Origin: an uncultured Lachnospiraceae bacterium
GTDB lineage: Bacteria > Bacillota > Clostridia > Lachnospirales > Lachnospiraceae
Length of the DNA: 8,755 nt
NCBI GenBank assembly: GCA_902803305.1
Contig: CADCPL010000224.1
Span: forward strand, 1 to 8,755
Direction: 5' to 3'
The notes beneath the pieces were generated by a model that saw only the letters and a program-made list of their open reading frames with translations, was not told the origin of the DNA and did not search any database. The first letter of the stretch is position 1; each line of letters begins with the position of its first letter. Position numbers and translations under genes: made by a program. Positions 7,088 to 8,755 of the stretch are shown one piece after another.

Positions 7088-7779
7088 TGCTTGGATATTA
7101 TAATTACACGGTTATACTGACATATCTCTCCCTTGTCTCAGCGGGACTCGGGATCACGATATCACTTATCGGAAACGGACATCCTTTTCTCGGAACGTTC
7201 TTCCTGCTGTTCTGCGGACTGTGTGATGCGTTCGACGGAGAGGTTGCAAGACGCAAAAAGAACAGGACCGAAGACGAGATAAAGTTCGGCGTTCAGATCG
7301 ATTCGCTTTCCGATCTTGTTGCGTTCGGTGTGCTCCCTGCCGTCATTGGCGAGGCGATGATATGGCAGAACCCCGAGTTCTCCATGGTGCCAAAGCTTCA
7401 TACCGGAAACTGGCTCGATTTCATCGTTCCCGTGCTTGCGATGCTCGTTATGATGCTCTACGTTCTTATGGCTATGATAAGACTTGCGTATTTTAACGTA
7501 ATGGAAGACAAGCGCCAGAAGGAGGAGGGCGGTAAGAGAAAATCATACACGGGACTTCCCGTAACAAGCGCGGCGCTCATATTTCCGTTCGTGATGCTGC
7601 TTCAGTTCATGACACCGCTCGATCTGACCGTCGTCTACTATGGCGTAATGCTCCTTGTCGGATACCTCTTCGTATCCAAGATCGAGGTCAAAAAACCGGG
7701 AATAAAGGGAGTTCTGATACTGTGCTGCATAGGCGCTGTGGAATTTTTGATAATGGCATTGTTGAGGTCGATGAAATAA
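7087..7779 (+). CDS. pssA: CDP-diacylglycerol-serine O-phosphatidyltransferase (phosphatidylserine synthase)
   Basis: 230-residue membrane enzyme that transfers phosphatidyl from CDP-diacylglycerol to L-serine, giving phosphatidylserine and CMP. The CDP-alcohol phosphotransferase signature is complete: D47, D50-G51, A54-R55, G68, D72 and D76 (DAFDGEVAR, then GVQIDSLSD). The stretch between R55 and G68 is 12 residues, longer than the 8 or so of the textbook pattern; I recall this KKNRTEDE-type insert from other clostridial PssA proteins. The run IDSLSDLVAFGV and later GLPVTSAA are typical of PssA rather than PgsA, and the following psd gene supports serine as the substrate. About six or seven hydrophobic segments follow. 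The ATG shares one base with the preceding TGA (TGATG, 7085-7089) and GAGG at 7073-7076 is the likely ribosome site. Confidence 0.93.
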   Translation: MLGYYNYTVILTYLSLVSAGLGITISLIGNGHPFLGTFFLLFCGLCDAFDGEVARRKKNRTEDEIKFGVQIDSLSDLVAFGVLPAVIGEAMIWQNPEFSMVPKLHTGNWLDFIVPVLAMLVMMLYVLMAMIRLAYFNVMEDKRQKEEGGKRKSYTGLPVTSAALIFPFVMLLQFMTPLDLTVVYYGVMLLVGYLFVSKIEVKKPGIKGVLILCCIGAVEFLIMALLRSMK

Positions 7780-8607
7780 ATGTTGGATTTTTTGTATAAC
7801 ACACCTGTCGGAAGAAGTATCCTTCGTATACTTACGACGCCGGTCATATCACGCATAGTAGGACGCTTTATGGACTCGCGCATATCGGCGCTTCTAATAC
7901 GTCCGTTCGTGCGCGCAAATGCGATAGACATGTCGGAGTATTTTACCCATGACCTGAAATGTTTCAATGACTGCTTCGTACGTCGCATCCTTCCGGGAAT
8001 GCGTCCTTTTGATGCGGATCCTGCGGCTTTTGTCTCTCCGTGTGACGGACGCCTTACCGTATACGAGATAGAGGAGGGGACGGTGCTTCCCATCAAGCAG
8101 TCAAGTTATTCGATACCGCGACTGCTCCATTCGAGGAAGCTTGCAAAACGCTATGAAGGCGGATACTGCCTCGTATTCAGGCTATGCGTTGATAATTACC
8201 ACAGATATCATTACTTTGATGACGGTATAAAAGGACCCAATCATTTCATACAGGGAAAGCTTCACACGGTGCAGCCGATCGCGCTTGAAAAGGTTCCGGT
8301 GTTTACCGAGAACAGCCGTGAATTTACGGTTATGAAGACGAAGAACTTCGGCCGGGTCGTTCAGATGGAAGTCGGAGCGATGCTCGTGGGCAGGATAGTA
8401 AATCACCACGGACGCCATGTGTTCAGAAGAGGAGAGGAAAAGGGATTCTTTAAGTACGGAGGATCCACGATCATACTTTTGTTCGAAAAGGACAGATTGT
8501 TCCTGTATGATGAGATACTCCAGGCCTCTGCGCTCGGTATAGAAACACCGGTAACGGCAGGCGAGAAGCTTGGTATCAGATCAGAAATTCTGTCAGCAGA
8601 ACGGTAA
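7780..8607 (+). CDS. psd: Phosphatidylserine decarboxylase proenzyme
   Basis: 275 residues. Decarboxylates phosphatidylserine to phosphatidylethanolamine at the membrane, using a pyruvoyl group formed by self-cleavage. The cleavage site is GGST at 227-230, with cleavage expected between Gly228 and Ser229, giving a beta chain of about 228 residues and an alpha chain of 47. The other catalytic residues are visible: Asp89 in SPCDG and His141/His144 in DNYHRYH. VEVGAMLVGRI and the HHG further on are also family typical. E. coli has LGST at the cleavage site; GGST is the form I recall in clostridial enzymes. The ATG begins on the base after the pssA stop, with GAGG at 7764-7767 upstream, so the two steps of phosphatidylethanolamine synthesis are made together. 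The 3' end overlaps the end of a convergent gene by 32 nt. Confidence 0.95.
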   Translation: MLDFLYNTPVGRSILRILTTPVISRIVGRFMDSRISALLIRPFVRANAIDMSEYFTHDLKCFNDCFVRRILPGMRPFDADPAAFVSPCDGRLTVYEIEEGTVLPIKQSSYSIPRLLHSRKLAKRYEGGYCLVFRLCVDNYHRYHYFDDGIKGPNHFIQGKLHTVQPIALEKVPVFTENSREFTVMKTKNFGRVVQMEVGAMLVGRIVNHHGRHVFRRGEEKGFFKYGGSTIILLFEKDRLFLYDEILQASALGIETPVTAGEKLGIRSEILSAER

Positions 8608-8755
8608 GACAGCACATAACGGCTGTCTCGAACAGATTTTTTCTTACAAGGGCCACGATGATCCCGACGACAAGTGCAGCATAGCCTGCGAGAGGGTTCC
8701 TCGTGGCCATTGTTATTGCCGGAAAAGTCATGACCGACAGAGTTACGTACGGAAC
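8576..8755 (-). CDS. azlD: C-terminal part of a probable AzlD-type branched-chain amino acid transport protein
   Basis: Reading the minus strand from the right edge gives 59 residues and a TGA stop at 8578-8576, with no internal stop. The piece holds two hydrophobic helices, LAGYAALVVGIIVALV and LFETAVMCCLTVLLTEFLI, separated by RKN. The order of an NPLAGYA-like start, a charged turn of the RKNL type and a final helix ending near LLTE matches the C-terminus of AzlD as I remember it. AzlD is the small partner of AzlC in an exporter of branched-chain amino acids; azlC would be expected further right on the same strand. The fragment is short, so another small membrane protein is possible. Its end overlaps psd tail to tail. 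Confidence 0.62.
   Translation of the reverse strand, partial: VPYVTLSVMTFPAITMATRNPLAGYAALVVGIIVALVRKNLFETAVMCCLTVLLTEFLI
8607..8642 (+). terminator. Candidate intrinsic terminator of the + strand operon
   Basis: Directly after the psd stop, AGACAGC (8607-8613) and GCTGTCT (8622-8628) form a perfect 7-bp stem with an 8-nt loop. A run of six T follows at 8637-8642, but 8 nt after the stem rather than directly. An alternative 4-bp hairpin CTGT/ACAG (8623-8626, 8632-8635) stands just before the T run and excludes the first. It lies entirely within the opposing azlD-like reading frame. Orientation fits ending transcription of the + strand only. Confidence 0.4.

Noticed and set aside
7638..8096. 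152-residue minus-strand reading frame across the pssA/psd junction
   Set aside because: It is antisense to two clear enzymes and shows no motif.
1..8755. CRISPR array, insertion sequence, phage or defence island, RNA gene
   Set aside because: No spaced repeats, inverted terminal repeats, transposase, integrase or tRNA-like cloverleaf was seen; nearly every base is covered by ordinary coding sequence.

Overview
The window looks like chromosomal DNA from a Gram-positive anaerobe of the Clostridia, most likely Lachnospiraceae (Butyrivibrio-like). This rests on the protein types (propeller hybrid kinase with a C-terminal Hpt, a response regulator with a degenerate first receiver, a clostridial-type PssA/Psd pair), frequent ATA isoleucine codons and a mid-range base composition that I did not count. 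Family assignments come from motifs read by eye; no database search was made.

Layout: five genes run head to tail on the + strand from the left edge to 8607 with almost no space between them, so they look like one transcription unit whose promoter lies left of the window. They are: (1) the 3' part of a membrane-bound Cache/HAMP-like/HD-GYP protein, a probable cyclic-di-GMP phosphodiesterase; (2) a very large hybrid sensor kinase with an exported beta-propeller sensor, Y_Y_Y domain, transmembrane helix, HisKA, HATPase, receiver and Hpt; (3) a response regulator made of a degenerate receiver and an intact receiver, with no DNA-binding domain; (4) a TM-only MprF/YbhN-like membrane protein; (5) CDP-diacylglycerol-serine O-phosphatidyltransferase (PssA), followed directly by (6) phosphatidylserine decarboxylase (Psd). 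Counting the partial first gene there are six + strand genes. At the right edge the end of a minus-strand gene, probably azlD (branched-chain amino acid export), converges on psd and overlaps its 3' end by 32 nt.

How they may work together: the kinase and regulator contain all four phosphorelay sites (His815, Asp1121, His1267, then Asp181 of the regulator), so a complete relay could be encoded here. PssA and Psd convert CDP-diacylglycerol plus serine to phosphatidylserine and then phosphatidylethanolamine, and the MprF/YbhN-like protein is a plausible aminophospholipid or lipid-linked-substrate translocase. The organisation joins envelope sensing, a c-di-GMP enzyme and aminophospholipid synthesis. 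Whether this is functional coupling or only co-transcription cannot be told from sequence.

There is no RNA gene, CRISPR array, insertion sequence or intergenic stretch above about 15 nt. I see no clearly unprecedented system. The most interesting points are the regulator's degenerate receiver, the signalling/lipid operon, an in-phase T7 slippery site just before the regulator/membrane-protein junction, and the convergent psd/azlD overlap.
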